From: an uncultured Bacteroidia bacterium | GTDB taxonomy: Bacteria; Bacteroidota; Bacteroidia; Bacteroidales; F082 | Assembly (NCBI GenBank): GCA_902802535.1 | Contig: CADCML010000038.1 | Span: forward strand, 1 to 40,192 | DNA: 40,192 nt | Direction: 5' to 3' | Shown here: piece by piece, positions 7,811 to 13,891 of the stretch | Position numbering within the stretch: the first letter of the stretch is position 1 | Layout: each line of letters begins with the position of its first letter | Position numbers and translations under genes: made by a program | The notes under the pieces: model-generated | Database searches by the model: none | The model's input: the letters and a program-made list of their open reading frames with translations, nothing else | Told to the model about the DNA's origin: nothing

Positions 7811-8104
7811 TCAAAGAATAGAATCGAACAAATCAATCCAATCAGGGTTCATTCCTTCAATTAATTGTATTTTCTTCGCTCTCGATCCACCTTTTATTTG
7901 TTTCTCTCTGGCAATAGCATCCTTAATAGAAACAAATTCTTCGTAATAACCTAATTTGTCAACAGAGTATTTCGCAGTGAAACTGTCAGGATGAACTTTC
8001 GTTTTATGTTCATAGATTCGTTGCTTCAAATCAGAAGTCACTCCAGTATAAATAGTCCCGTTTCGCTTGCTGAAAAGCAGATAAACATATCCTTTTCTGT
8101 CCAT
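7811..8104 (-). CDS. GIY-YIG nuclease superfamily protein (UPF0213-like)
   Basis: This 97-residue single GIY-YIG domain shows the paired aromatic motifs G-Y-V-Y-L-L (5-10) and T-I-Y19-T-G-V-T-S-D (17-25), then R29 and a C-terminal R-E67-K-Q-I-K with the catalytic Glu. Its size is typical of the stand-alone YhbQ/UPF0213 group, whose cellular role is poorly known; GIY-YIG enzymes cut DNA with one metal ion. The stop codon abuts the repeat array at 7661-7810, and an inverted copy of the same repeat lies 29 bases before the ATG (8133-8174). The gene therefore sits inside an inverted-repeat cassette. No TAnnTTTG box was found close upstream. Whether the nuclease acts on the repeat is an inference. 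Confidence 0.88.
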   Translation of the reverse strand: MDRKGYVYLLFSKRNGTIYTGVTSDLKQRIYEHKTKVHPDSFTAKYSVDKLGYYEEFVSIKDAIAREKQIKGGSRAKKIQLIEGMNPDWIDLFDSIL

Positions 8105-8132
8105 TGTATTATGTAGTTAGTCTGTGTTCTGT

Positions 8133-8174
8133 CTGGATTGCTTCGTCGTGCCTCCTCGCAATGACGCAAAGCGG
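8133..8174. repeat. Dispersed palindromic repeat, inverse orientation
   Basis: Reads CTGGATTGCTTCG...CCTCGCAATGACGCAAAG, the reverse complement of the units at 7661-7810 with a few extra bases in the middle. With the array it brackets the GIY-YIG gene as an inverted pair with matching ends (CAATCCAG / CTGGATTG). Confidence 0.88.
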
Positions 8175-8185
8175 CAGTCAGTTTA

Positions 8186-8920
8186 TTACCTAGTTATCTC
8201 CCCCATAACAATTCCCCCAGCCACAGCCGCATTCAGCGATTCCGTTGCACTGCCGCCCACGCGCGGAATGGTGATAGGATGCGTGAGGCAAGGCAACACC
8301 TCATTGCGGATGCCGTGCGACTCGCTCCCGATGACGATGATGCCCTCGGGCTTGGCCTTCATCCGAAACAGGTTTTCCCCTTCGAGCAAGGCCCCATACA
8401 CCGCCTTGCCCTCGCGTTGCGCCTGCCTAAGATAGGTCGACAAGTCGGTTTTCCAGACCTTTACCCGAAACAGCGAGCCCATGGTGGCCTGCACCGTCTT
8501 GGGGTTCCACAGCTCCACGCAGTCCATGCTGCACACCACGTCGCCGATGCCGAACCACTCCGCCGTGCGGATGAGGGTGCCCATGTTGCCTGGGTTGGCG
8601 ATGCCGTCCAGGGCAAGGACGAAACGCGAGTGGGTTTGGAGGTCGCCCTGCTTCGGAATCCTGACCACGGCGAGGATGCCTGGTGGCGTGTCCTGATTGC
8701 TCATCTGCTGAATCTGCATCTCACTGACGGTTTCAGCTTCGCCGAAAGTCGATTGGTCGGCGAGGAAAGCCTCGGTGGCATAGAGTCCCACCGTCTCGAA
8801 GTCGGAGCGGAGCAGTTCTTCCGTCATCTTGCGTCCTTCCACTACGAAGAGGCCCAGCTCTTTTCTGAACTTTTGCTGCCTGAGTGCGGCGATTTGCTTT
8901 ATGGTGTTTTTGGTAATCAT
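8186..8920 (-). CDS. TrmH/SpoU-family RNA 2'-O-methyltransferase
   Basis: This 244-residue SPOUT methyltransferase carries the three SpoU motifs in order: L-D-G-I-A-N-P-G-N-M-G-T-L-I-R-T-A (mid protein, RNA-binding Asn/Arg), I-G-S-E-S-H-G-I, and I-P-R-V-G-G-S-A-T-E-S-L-N-A-A-V-A near the C-terminus. The last two form the knot that binds S-adenosylmethionine. A short N-terminal L30e-like substrate domain precedes them. Such enzymes methylate ribose in rRNA or tRNA; 23S rRNA (RlmB-type) is the most likely substrate but is not certain. The start at 8920 was chosen because upstream in-frame codons (to 8965) fall inside the dispersed repeat. Transcription probably starts near 9015, so the leader contains a repeat hairpin. 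Confidence 0.88.
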   Translation of the reverse strand: MITKNTIKQIAALRQQKFRKELGLFVVEGRKMTEELLRSDFETVGLYATEAFLADQSTFGEAETVSEMQIQQMSNQDTPPGILAVVRIPKQGDLQTHSRFVLALDGIANPGNMGTLIRTAEWFGIGDVVCSMDCVELWNPKTVQATMGSLFRVKVWKTDLSTYLRQAQREGKAVYGALLEGENLFRMKAKPEGIIVIGSESHGIRNEVLPCLTHPITIPRVGGSATESLNAAVAGGIVMGEITR

Positions 8921-8936
8921 ATAGTAATAGTATTTG

Positions 8937-9017
8937 ACACGCTTTGCCTCATTGCGAGGAGGCACGACGAAGCAATCTAAGAAATATCTGGATTACTTCG
9001 TTCCTCGCAATGACGAC
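8937..9017. repeat. Inverted pair of the dispersed palindromic repeat
   Basis: One copy (8937-8978) is followed 9 bases later by a partial copy in the opposite orientation (8988-9017). The arms CATTGCGAGGA (8950-8960) and TCCTCGCAATG (9002-9012) are perfectly complementary, so the pair can fold into one long hairpin. It lies between the likely trmH promoter and the trmH start. Confidence 0.85.
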
Positions 9018-9021
9018 TACG

Positions 9022-9029
9022 CAAAAGTA
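9022..9029 (-). promoter_or_regulatory. Bacteroidota -7 box (TACTTTTG), probable trmH promoter
   Basis: Minus strand TACTTTTG, an exact TAnnTTTG match, placed just after the rplI terminator. It would give a ~95-base leader for trmH that runs through the inverted repeat pair. No good -33 match was seen. Confidence 0.4.
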
Positions 9030-9030
9030 C

Positions 9031-9062
9031 AAAAAAAGACTGCCCCACGGATGAGGCAGCCC
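9031..9062 (-). terminator. Terminator of the rpsF-rpsR-rplI genes
   Basis: On the minus strand a stem GGCTGCC / GGCAGTC (one G-T pair) with a 10-base loop is followed by C and seven T. It lies 27 bases after the rplI stop. Confidence 0.8.
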
Positions 9063-9088
9063 AAAAACATATGAAAAAGTTGTGCTTC

Positions 9089-9538
9089 TTATTCGGCGAA
9101 GACGTTGAAGTCGATGTCGACGGCCACTTCCTTGTGGAGTTTCAGCTTGGCTTTGTAGTCGCCGATTTCCTTGATGGCTTCTTCGTTGAGGACGATGTGC
9201 TTGCGGTCCACTTCGATGCCGGTGGCTTCCTTGATGGCGTTGGCAATCATGATGGTGTTGACCGAGCCGAAAATCTTGCCCGTGGCGGCAGCCTTGGCAG
9301 GGATTTGCAGCTTCAGGCCTTCCAGGGCCTTGGCTTTCTCAAGGGCTTCGTTCTTGATTTTTTCTTCTTTGTGGGCTTGTTGGCGCATTTCTTCGGCAAG
9401 GATCTTGCGGTTGCGCTCGGTGGCGACGATGGCCATGCCTTGCGGGATGAGGAAATTGCGGCCGTAGCCGGGCTTCACGCTAACGATGTCGTTCTTATAT
9501 CCTAAGTTGTTGACGTCTTGTTTCAGAATGATATCCAT
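9089..9538 (-). CDS. rplI: 50S ribosomal protein bL9
   Basis: This 149-residue protein is full length for bL9. The N-terminal domain shows I-L-x-x-D-V-x-x-L-G-x-x-x-D-I-V-x-V-K-x-G-Y-G-R-N-F-L-I-P, the family signature, followed by the long connecting helix rich in Lys, Glu and Ala (about 40-75). The C-terminal domain contains G-K-I-F-G-S-V and ends in V-A-V-D-I-D. bL9 binds 23S rRNA near the L1 stalk and helps hold the reading frame. It is the last gene of an rpsF-rpsR-rplI cluster, 18 bases after the rpsR stop, with an unusually good Shine-Dalgarno sequence, and is followed by a terminator. Confidence 0.97.
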   Translation of the reverse strand: MDIILKQDVNNLGYKNDIVSVKPGYGRNFLIPQGMAIVATERNRKILAEEMRQQAHKEEKIKNEALEKAKALEGLKLQIPAKAAATGKIFGSVNTIMIANAIKEATGIEVDRKHIVLNEEAIKEIGDYKAKLKLHKEVAVDIDFNVFAE

Positions 9539-9544
9539 GATGTG

Positions 9545-9552
9545 TCCTCCTT
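9545..9552 (-). promoter_or_regulatory. Strong Shine-Dalgarno site of rplI
   Basis: Minus strand AAGGAGGA, 6 bases before the ATG at 9538. Most other starts in this window lack a clear Shine-Dalgarno sequence, as is usual for Bacteroidota, so this one stands out. Confidence 0.7.
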
Positions 9553-9556
9553 CAAA

Positions 9557-9781
9557 TTATTTCAAACAATCTGCTACGAATGGCATCAGGGCGAGGTGGC
9601 GGGCACGCTTGACGGCCTGGGCGACCTTGCGCTGGTATTTCATCGAAGTGCCGGTGATGCGGCGGGGCAGGATCTTGCCCTGCTCGTTGACGAACTTCAG
9701 CAAGAAGTCGGCATCCTTGTAGTCGATGTACTTGATGCGGTTCTTCTTGAAGCGGCAGTATTTCTTTCTCTTGGTATCGAC
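9557..9781 (-). CDS. rpsR: 30S ribosomal protein bS18, N-terminus damaged or missing
   Basis: The frame from 9781 down to the TAA at 9557 encodes 74 residues. They start [13 protein letters not shown] and contain [32 protein letters not shown] and P-F-V, which is clearly bS18. bS18 sits beside bS6 on the 30S platform. The family is normally about 80-90 residues, so 10-15 N-terminal residues are missing. The frame is open back to a TGA at 9851, but that stretch is rpsF read in another frame and holds no ATG, GTG or TTG. A start codon is therefore absent. A small deletion or a sequence/assembly error at the rpsF/rpsR junction is the simplest explanation. The 5' end given is the limit of homology, not a start. 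Confidence 0.8.
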   Translation of the reverse strand, partial: VDTKRKKYCRFKKNRIKYIDYKDADFLLKFVNEQGKILPRRITGTSMKYQRKVAQAVKRARHLALMPFVADCLK

Positions 9782-9782
9782 T

Positions 9783-10124
9783 GCCTTCGGCGGCGGTTTC
9801 GGCTTTCTTGCGTTTCTTCTCGTTGTAGGCGATAGCGTGCTTGTCGAGTTTCACGGTGAGGAAACGCATAACGCGTTCGTCGCGCTTCAGTTCGGTTTCG
9901 ACATCGGCGATGACATTGCCTTCGGCTTTGTACTCAATGAGTTGGTAAAAGCCTGTGGACTTCTTCTGGATGGGATAGGCCAACTTGCGCATACCCCAGC
10001 TCTCTTCATGAACGATCTCTGCACCTTTTCCGGTCAGATGATCTTCATACTTCTTTACCGCTTCCTTCATCTGTTCGTCAGACAAAACGGGAGTTAAAAT
10101 GAAAACGGTTTCGTACTGATTCAT
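9783..10124 (-). CDS. rpsF: 30S ribosomal protein bS6, stop codon lost at junction
   Basis: The first 114 codons from ATG 10124 encode a normal bS6: Y-E-T-V-F-I-L-T-P near the start, the [10 protein letters not shown]-x-x-G-F-Y motif (46-60), then [16 protein letters not shown] Lys/Ala/Glu tail ends the homology. After about position 9783 the same frame runs on without a stop to 9552, reading through rpsR in the wrong frame and adding 76 unrelated residues. bS6 binds bS18 on the 30S platform. The 20-base gap from wecB and the downstream rplI suggest one operon. Homology ends at the position given; the true stop is not present in this sequence. Confidence 0.85.
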
Positions 10125-10144
10125 AACTCGGATTTTTTCTTAAT

Positions 10145-11296
10145 CTACAACACTTTAGCCGAAAAATTTTCCAACATCATTTTGAGCATGAACTCGGCGG
10201 CATGGCCGTCGCCGAAAATTTCGGGGAACGTGGTTGGTGGATTGCTTTGGAAATGCTGCCAGGCCTGCATGATGCGGCTCTCGTCGGCATCGGCGAGGAT
10301 GGCGTTGCCGGTCTGCACGATTTCCACCCATTCGGTTTCGGGCCTGAGGATGATGCATGGCTTCTGGAAGAAATAGGCTTCCTTTTGCACGCCGCCCGAA
10401 TCGGTCATCACCAACTGGGCGTGACGTTCCAAGGCAATCATCTCCAGGAACGACACGGGCGGAATGAGGCTGATGCTCGGATTGTTGAAAAGCTGCGCCT
10501 GTTTTTCGCCGTCCAAGTTGGTTTTCAGTAGTTTGGCTGTTCTGGGATGCAGCGGCAGCACGACTTGACATTCGTTTGAGAGACAAATCAAGGCGTTGAA
10601 AATCGCGTTGAGGCGTTCGGGTTGGTCGGTGTTGCTGTCGCGGTGGATGGTGGCGAGGATGAAAGGCTTGCCTGTCAGTTCCAACCGCTGTATGATGTCG
10701 GTCTTTGCTTCGGCGATGTCAGCGAAGTGCAGGCTGTTGTCGTACATGATGTCGCCACAATGATAGACCTTGGGGCTATCTATGGTATAAGGTGGCTCAT
10801 TGTCGATTGGAAAACCTTCGCGCTTCAGGTTCTCGAATCCGGCCTTGGTGGGGGAGAAAAGTAAGGTGGAGCAGTGGTCGCACACGATGCGGTTGATTTC
10901 CTCGGGCATGGTCTTGTTGAACGAGCGCAGTCCCGCCTCGATGTGGACGATGGGCACGTGGATTTTGGCGGCGGCCACGGCACCGGCGAGGGTCGAGTTG
11001 GTGTCGCCGTAGAGCACGATGAAGTCGGGTTGCTCCTTTATTAATATGCTTTCGAGGCCTTCGGTCATGCGGGCGGTTTGCACCCCATGCGAGGCCGAGC
11101 CGACGTGGAGGTTGTAGTCGGGGCGCGGGATGCCTAATTCGTCGAAGAAGACTTGCGACATGTTGTCGTCGTAGTGCTGTCCCGTGTGGACGATGATTTC
11201 CTGTATGCGGTCGGAAAAATGGTTCTTGATGGCGCGGCTCAGTGCGGCGGCTTTGATGATTTGGGGTCGGGCCCCGATGACGGTGACGAGTTTCAT
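10145..11296 (-). CDS. wecB: UDP-N-acetylglucosamine 2-epimerase (non-hydrolysing)
   Basis: This 383-residue protein matches WecB/MnaA, which interconverts UDP-GlcNAc and UDP-ManNAc in the cytoplasm for envelope polysaccharide synthesis. Visible signatures: G-A-R-P-Q-I-I-K-A near the start, H-T-G-Q-H-Y-D, Y-G-D-T-N-S-T-L-A-G, H-I-E-A-G-L-R-S with P-E-E-x-N-R, and T-D-S-G-G-V-Q-K-E-A followed by R-P-E-T-E-W-V-E in the UDP-binding half. All expected catalytic residues (Asp, Glu, His of these motifs) are present, and length is normal. It is odd company: it lies between radC (13-base gap) and rpsF (20-base gap), all on the same strand, so it may be transcribed with ribosomal protein genes. Confidence 0.93.
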   Translation of the reverse strand: MKLVTVIGARPQIIKAAALSRAIKNHFSDRIQEIIVHTGQHYDDNMSQVFFDELGIPRPDYNLHVGSASHGVQTARMTEGLESILIKEQPDFIVLYGDTNSTLAGAVAAAKIHVPIVHIEAGLRSFNKTMPEEINRIVCDHCSTLLFSPTKAGFENLKREGFPIDNEPPYTIDSPKVYHCGDIMYDNSLHFADIAEAKTDIIQRLELTGKPFILATIHRDSNTDQPERLNAIFNALICLSNECQVVLPLHPRTAKLLKTNLDGEKQAQLFNNPSISLIPPVSFLEMIALERHAQLVMTDSGGVQKEAYFFQKPCIILRPETEWVEIVQTGNAILADADESRIMQAWQHFQSNPPTTFPEIFGDGHAAEFMLKMMLENFSAKVL

Positions 11297-11309
11297 AAGC
11301 GTTTGGTTT

Positions 11310-12005
11310 TCAGAATGTCATCTCTCCGTAATCGAGGAAGCTATAGTAGCGCTCGTTGCCGATGATGACGTGGTCTTTCACATAGATGTCCAATAGTTTT
11401 CCGGCGGCCACGAATTTCTTGGTCAGCAGGCGGTCTTCCTCGCTGGGGCGCGGGTTGCCTGAGGGGTGGTTGTGGCCGAGTACGATTTGGGTGGCGCCCA
11501 GGGTCAGGGCGTTCTTGAAGATGATTCTTGGATCGGCGATGACGTGGGTGGTGCCGCCGTTGCTGACACATTCCACCTTCAGTGCGTGGTTGCTTTGGTT
11601 GAGGTACATGACGAGGAAATGCTCTTGCCGGAGGTCGTCGATGTAGGGGAGGAAACGTTCGAAAGCGGCTTTGGAGTCCTTCACTTCTTCGGGCAAAATG
11701 GATTCGGCGGCGCGACGGCGTTTGCCGAGTTCGAGGGCGGCCATGATGGTGACGGCTTTGGCCTCGCCGATGCCTTTGTGCCCCATCAGGTCGTCCAAGG
11801 TGAGGTTGGAGAGCTCAATGAGGTTGTTGTTGACGCTGTCGAGGATGGAGCGCGACAGTTCGACGGCCGAGAGCTCGCTGTTGCCTGATCCGATGAGGAT
11901 GGCGATGAGTTCGGCGTTGCTGAGCGAGGCTTTGCCTTTGTTGATCATTTTTTCGCGCGGGCGGTCGTCGGCAGCCCATTCCTTGATGGATTTTTTCTCG
12001 TTCAT
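11310..12005 (-). CDS. radC: RadC family JAMM/MPN+ domain protein
   Basis: This 231-residue protein has an N-terminal UPF0758 region, a helix-hairpin-helix (G-H-K-G-I-G-E-A-K-A, about 75-84) and a C-terminal JAMM metalloprotease-like domain with G-H178-N-H180-P-S-G...S-x-x-D191. The zinc ligands are therefore intact. RadC was once linked to DNA repair, but that role is doubtful; the true function is unsettled and may be nucleic-acid or peptide hydrolysis. The ATG lies only 12 bases beyond the rpsT terminator and no promoter is visible in between, so expression probably depends on read-through from rpsT or on a promoter inside rpsT. Confidence 0.92.
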   Translation of the reverse strand: MNEKKSIKEWAADDRPREKMINKGKASLSNAELIAILIGSGNSELSAVELSRSILDSVNNNLIELSNLTLDDLMGHKGIGEAKAVTIMAALELGKRRRAAESILPEEVKDSKAAFERFLPYIDDLRQEHFLVMYLNQSNHALKVECVSNGGTTHVIADPRIIFKNALTLGATQIVLGHNHPSGNPRPSEEDRLLTKKFVAAGKLLDIYVKDHVIIGNERYYSFLDYGEMTF

Positions 12006-12017
12006 GGTGTCTCAAGC

Positions 12018-12049
12018 AAAAAAGCCTCTTCCACAAGGGTAGAAGAGGC
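12018..12049 (-). terminator. Terminator/attenuator between rpsT and radC
   Basis: Minus strand: perfect 8-bp stem GCCTCTTC / GAAGAGGC, 10-base loop, then six T and G. It lies 27 bases after the rpsT stop and ends 12 bases before the radC ATG. Confidence 0.88.
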
Positions 12050-12076
12050 ACCAACATGTATGAATAAAACTTCCAA

Positions 12077-12331
12077 TTATGCCAATTTTGCCGTGTACTT
12101 CGACAACTTCGACTTCAGGTTGGCGGCTTTGTTCTTGTGGATGATACCGCGCTTGGCGACCTTGTCGATGATGGAGTACAGCTTAGGCAGCTGGCTCTCA
12201 GCCGTTGACTTGTCGGTTAAAGCCCTGAATTTCTTGACTTCGTTACGCATGTTCTTGGCGTAGTAACGGTTGTGCAAGCGTCTTTTCTCTGTCTGACGAA
12301 TTCTCTTTAATGCGTCTTTGTGGTTTGCCAT
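12077..12331 (-). CDS. rpsT: 30S ribosomal protein bS20
   Basis: This 84-residue protein, full length for bS20, begins M-A-N-H-K-D-A-L-K-R-I-R-Q and continues with R-R-x-x-N-R-Y-Y. It is a Lys/Arg/Ala-rich three-helix bundle, with the C-terminal motif I-H-K-N-K-A-A-N-L-K-S-K-L. bS20 binds the 5' domain of 16S rRNA during 30S assembly. It has its own -7 box at 12377 and a strong terminator at 12018, so it can act as a single-gene unit. Downstream radC follows closely and may share partial read-through. Confidence 0.97.
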   Translation of the reverse strand: MANHKDALKRIRQTEKRRLHNRYYAKNMRNEVKKFRALTDKSTAESQLPKLYSIIDKVAKRGIIHKNKAANLKSKLSKYTAKLA

Positions 12332-12376
12332 ATTTCTTATTCCTTATTGCTTGTAATACTTCTTGTAATTGGGCTG

Positions 12377-12384
12377 CAAAAATA
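12377..12384 (-). promoter_or_regulatory. Bacteroidota -7 box (TATTTTTG) for rpsT
   Basis: Minus strand exact TAnnTTTG match giving a leader of about 40 bases for rpsT. No clear -33 match. Confidence 0.5.
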
Positions 12385-12436
12385 CAACTTTTCTGTGAAA
12401 TACAGACCCATTTGCCGAAAAAATTTTTCTAATCCA

Positions 12437-13810
12437 CTAATTGTTTGATTTTCCGATGAATGACACTTTGTCTTCATGGCCTCGATTAATGATTTCTTCC
12501 AGCCTTATATTAATAAAGGTGTTCTTTTCGGCAGGGCAGTTTTCGACGCGGATGGGCAAATAATTCTCTCCGTAGCCTTTCGCCACACCTTTGCTGTCGA
12601 TGCGCTCGATGAGCATACGTTGGCTGCGGCCTTGCATCATATCGAAATATTTGGTTTTGTTATCCAATGAAATCTGCCGCATCACTTCGCTGCGTTCTGT
12701 CTTGACTTTTTCGGGCACTTGGTCGGGCATGGTGGCGGCTTTGGTGCCGGTGCGCACCGAGTATTTGAACGTATGGATGTGGCTAAACCCGATTTCTCGG
12801 GCAAAGTCGCAGCTTTCCTTGAAGGTTTGTTCGGTTTCGCCTGGGAAGCCCACGATGATGTCGGTGGTGAGGTTGAAGTCGGGGCGGAAGGTCTTGATGC
12901 GTTGGCACATGTCGCGGAACTGGGCGACGGTGTAGAAGCGGTGCATCCGTTTCAGGGTGTCGTCGGAGCCGCTTTGCAGGCAGATGTGCATGTGCGGAGC
13001 GAGTTTCTCATGTTGGAACAAGGCTAAAAATCGGTCACTGAACTGGTCAGGCTCGATGGAGGAAACACGCACACGGAAGTCGCCGTCGATGTTCAAGATG
13101 TTTTCCACCAATTGCTCGAAATTGGTGCCTTCGTGCTGGTAACGCCCCATGTTTACGCCCGTCAGCACGATTTCCTTGAAGCCGTGGGTGATGACCTCGC
13201 GCACATTATTATAGATGTCCTCGGCGGGACGGCTCGTTGCCCTGCCGCGCACCATCGGGATGATGCAGTAGGAGCAGAAGTTGTTGCAGCCGTCGTGGAT
13301 TTTGATGAGGCTGCGGGTATGGAAAGTGTCGAAGGCGGGCTGGTAGCTAAACAGGTCGCGGTCGTAGCCCTCGGGGTCGCTGTGGCCCGTTTTGAAATGT
13401 TCGTCGATGATGTCGAACAGGGCGGCTTTGCGTTCATTGTCGATGACATAATCCACCATGCCCGATTGCAAAAGTTCCTCTTTCCTGTGGTTCACCATGC
13501 AACCCGTGACGGCAATGAGTGCCTCGGGATACTTCCGCCTGATTTGGTGGATGGCCTGTCGGCATTTTTGGTCGCTCGTGTTGGTGACGGTGCAGGTGTT
13601 CACGACGAAGACATCCGCCGCGCTGTCGCCGTCGGCAATCTCATATCCCGCCGCCTTGAATCGCGACGCCAAAGCATCGGTTTCATACAGATTGACGCGG
13701 CAACCGAGGGTTTTGAAGGAGATTTTTTTCCCAACCATACGCGCCTGTTTGCACTCCAGCGTCACGCGCTCGCCTTTTTGCATGGCTCCTTTTATGGCGT
13801 TTTCGTTCAT
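12437..13810 (-). CDS. mtaB: tRNA t6A37 methylthiotransferase MtaB
   Basis: This 457-residue radical-SAM methylthiotransferase adds the 2-methylthio group to t6A37 of tRNA. The N-terminal MTTase domain has its three Cys at T-L-G-C37-R-V-N-x-Y-E-T, V-N-T-C73-T-V-T-N and V-T-G-C104. The radical-SAM cluster C175-x3-C179-x2-C182 (G-C-N-N-F-C-S-Y-C-I-I-P) and R-G-R follow. A C-terminal TRAM-like segment ends the protein. The pattern V-N-T-C-T-V-T-N with H-x-G-C-N-N-F-C is nearer MtaB than MiaB or RimO. The ATG at 13810 was chosen because a -7 box at 13832 gives it a ~15-base leader. An ATG at 13735 would match the usual family N-terminus better and cannot be excluded. Confidence 0.88.
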   Translation of the reverse strand: MNENAIKGAMQKGERVTLECKQARMVGKKISFKTLGCRVNLYETDALASRFKAAGYEIADGDSAADVFVVNTCTVTNTSDQKCRQAIHQIRRKYPEALIAVTGCMVNHRKEELLQSGMVDYVIDNERKAALFDIIDEHFKTGHSDPEGYDRDLFSYQPAFDTFHTRSLIKIHDGCNNFCSYCIIPMVRGRATSRPAEDIYNNVREVITHGFKEIVLTGVNMGRYQHEGTNFEQLVENILNIDGDFRVRVSSIEPDQFSDRFLALFQHEKLAPHMHICLQSGSDDTLKRMHRFYTVAQFRDMCQRIKTFRPDFNLTTDIIVGFPGETEQTFKESCDFAREIGFSHIHTFKYSVRTGTKAATMPDQVPEKVKTERSEVMRQISLDNKTKYFDMMQGRSQRMLIERIDSKGVAKGYGENYLPIRVENCPAEKNTFINIRLEEIINRGHEDKVSFIGKSNN

Positions 13811-13831
13811 GTGTTTTCTTTTTTCAGCCCA

Positions 13832-13839
13832 CAAAATTA
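13832..13839 (-). promoter_or_regulatory. Bacteroidota -7 box (TAATTTTG) for mtaB
   Basis: Minus strand exact TAnnTTTG. Transcription would begin near 13825, which supports the ATG at 13810. Confidence 0.5.
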
Positions 13840-13891
13840 CAACTATTCTTTTTCTTTACAATCCTAGTTGATTGCAAATGCTTCAAATGCT

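Noticed and set aside
7552-7946. Repetitive peptides in both strands across the 54-bp array (R-N-D-A-K-R-R-Q and S-L-R-G-T-K-Q-S type)
   Set aside because: They are read from the tandem repeat in all frames, have no domain or start signal, and overlap real genes. They are known as spurious calls over this kind of repeat.
9552-9782. The C-terminal 76 residues of the rpsF read-through frame as a real protein
   Set aside because: They are rpsR read out of frame, Pro/Arg-rich and without family resemblance; the +1 frame gives perfect bS18.
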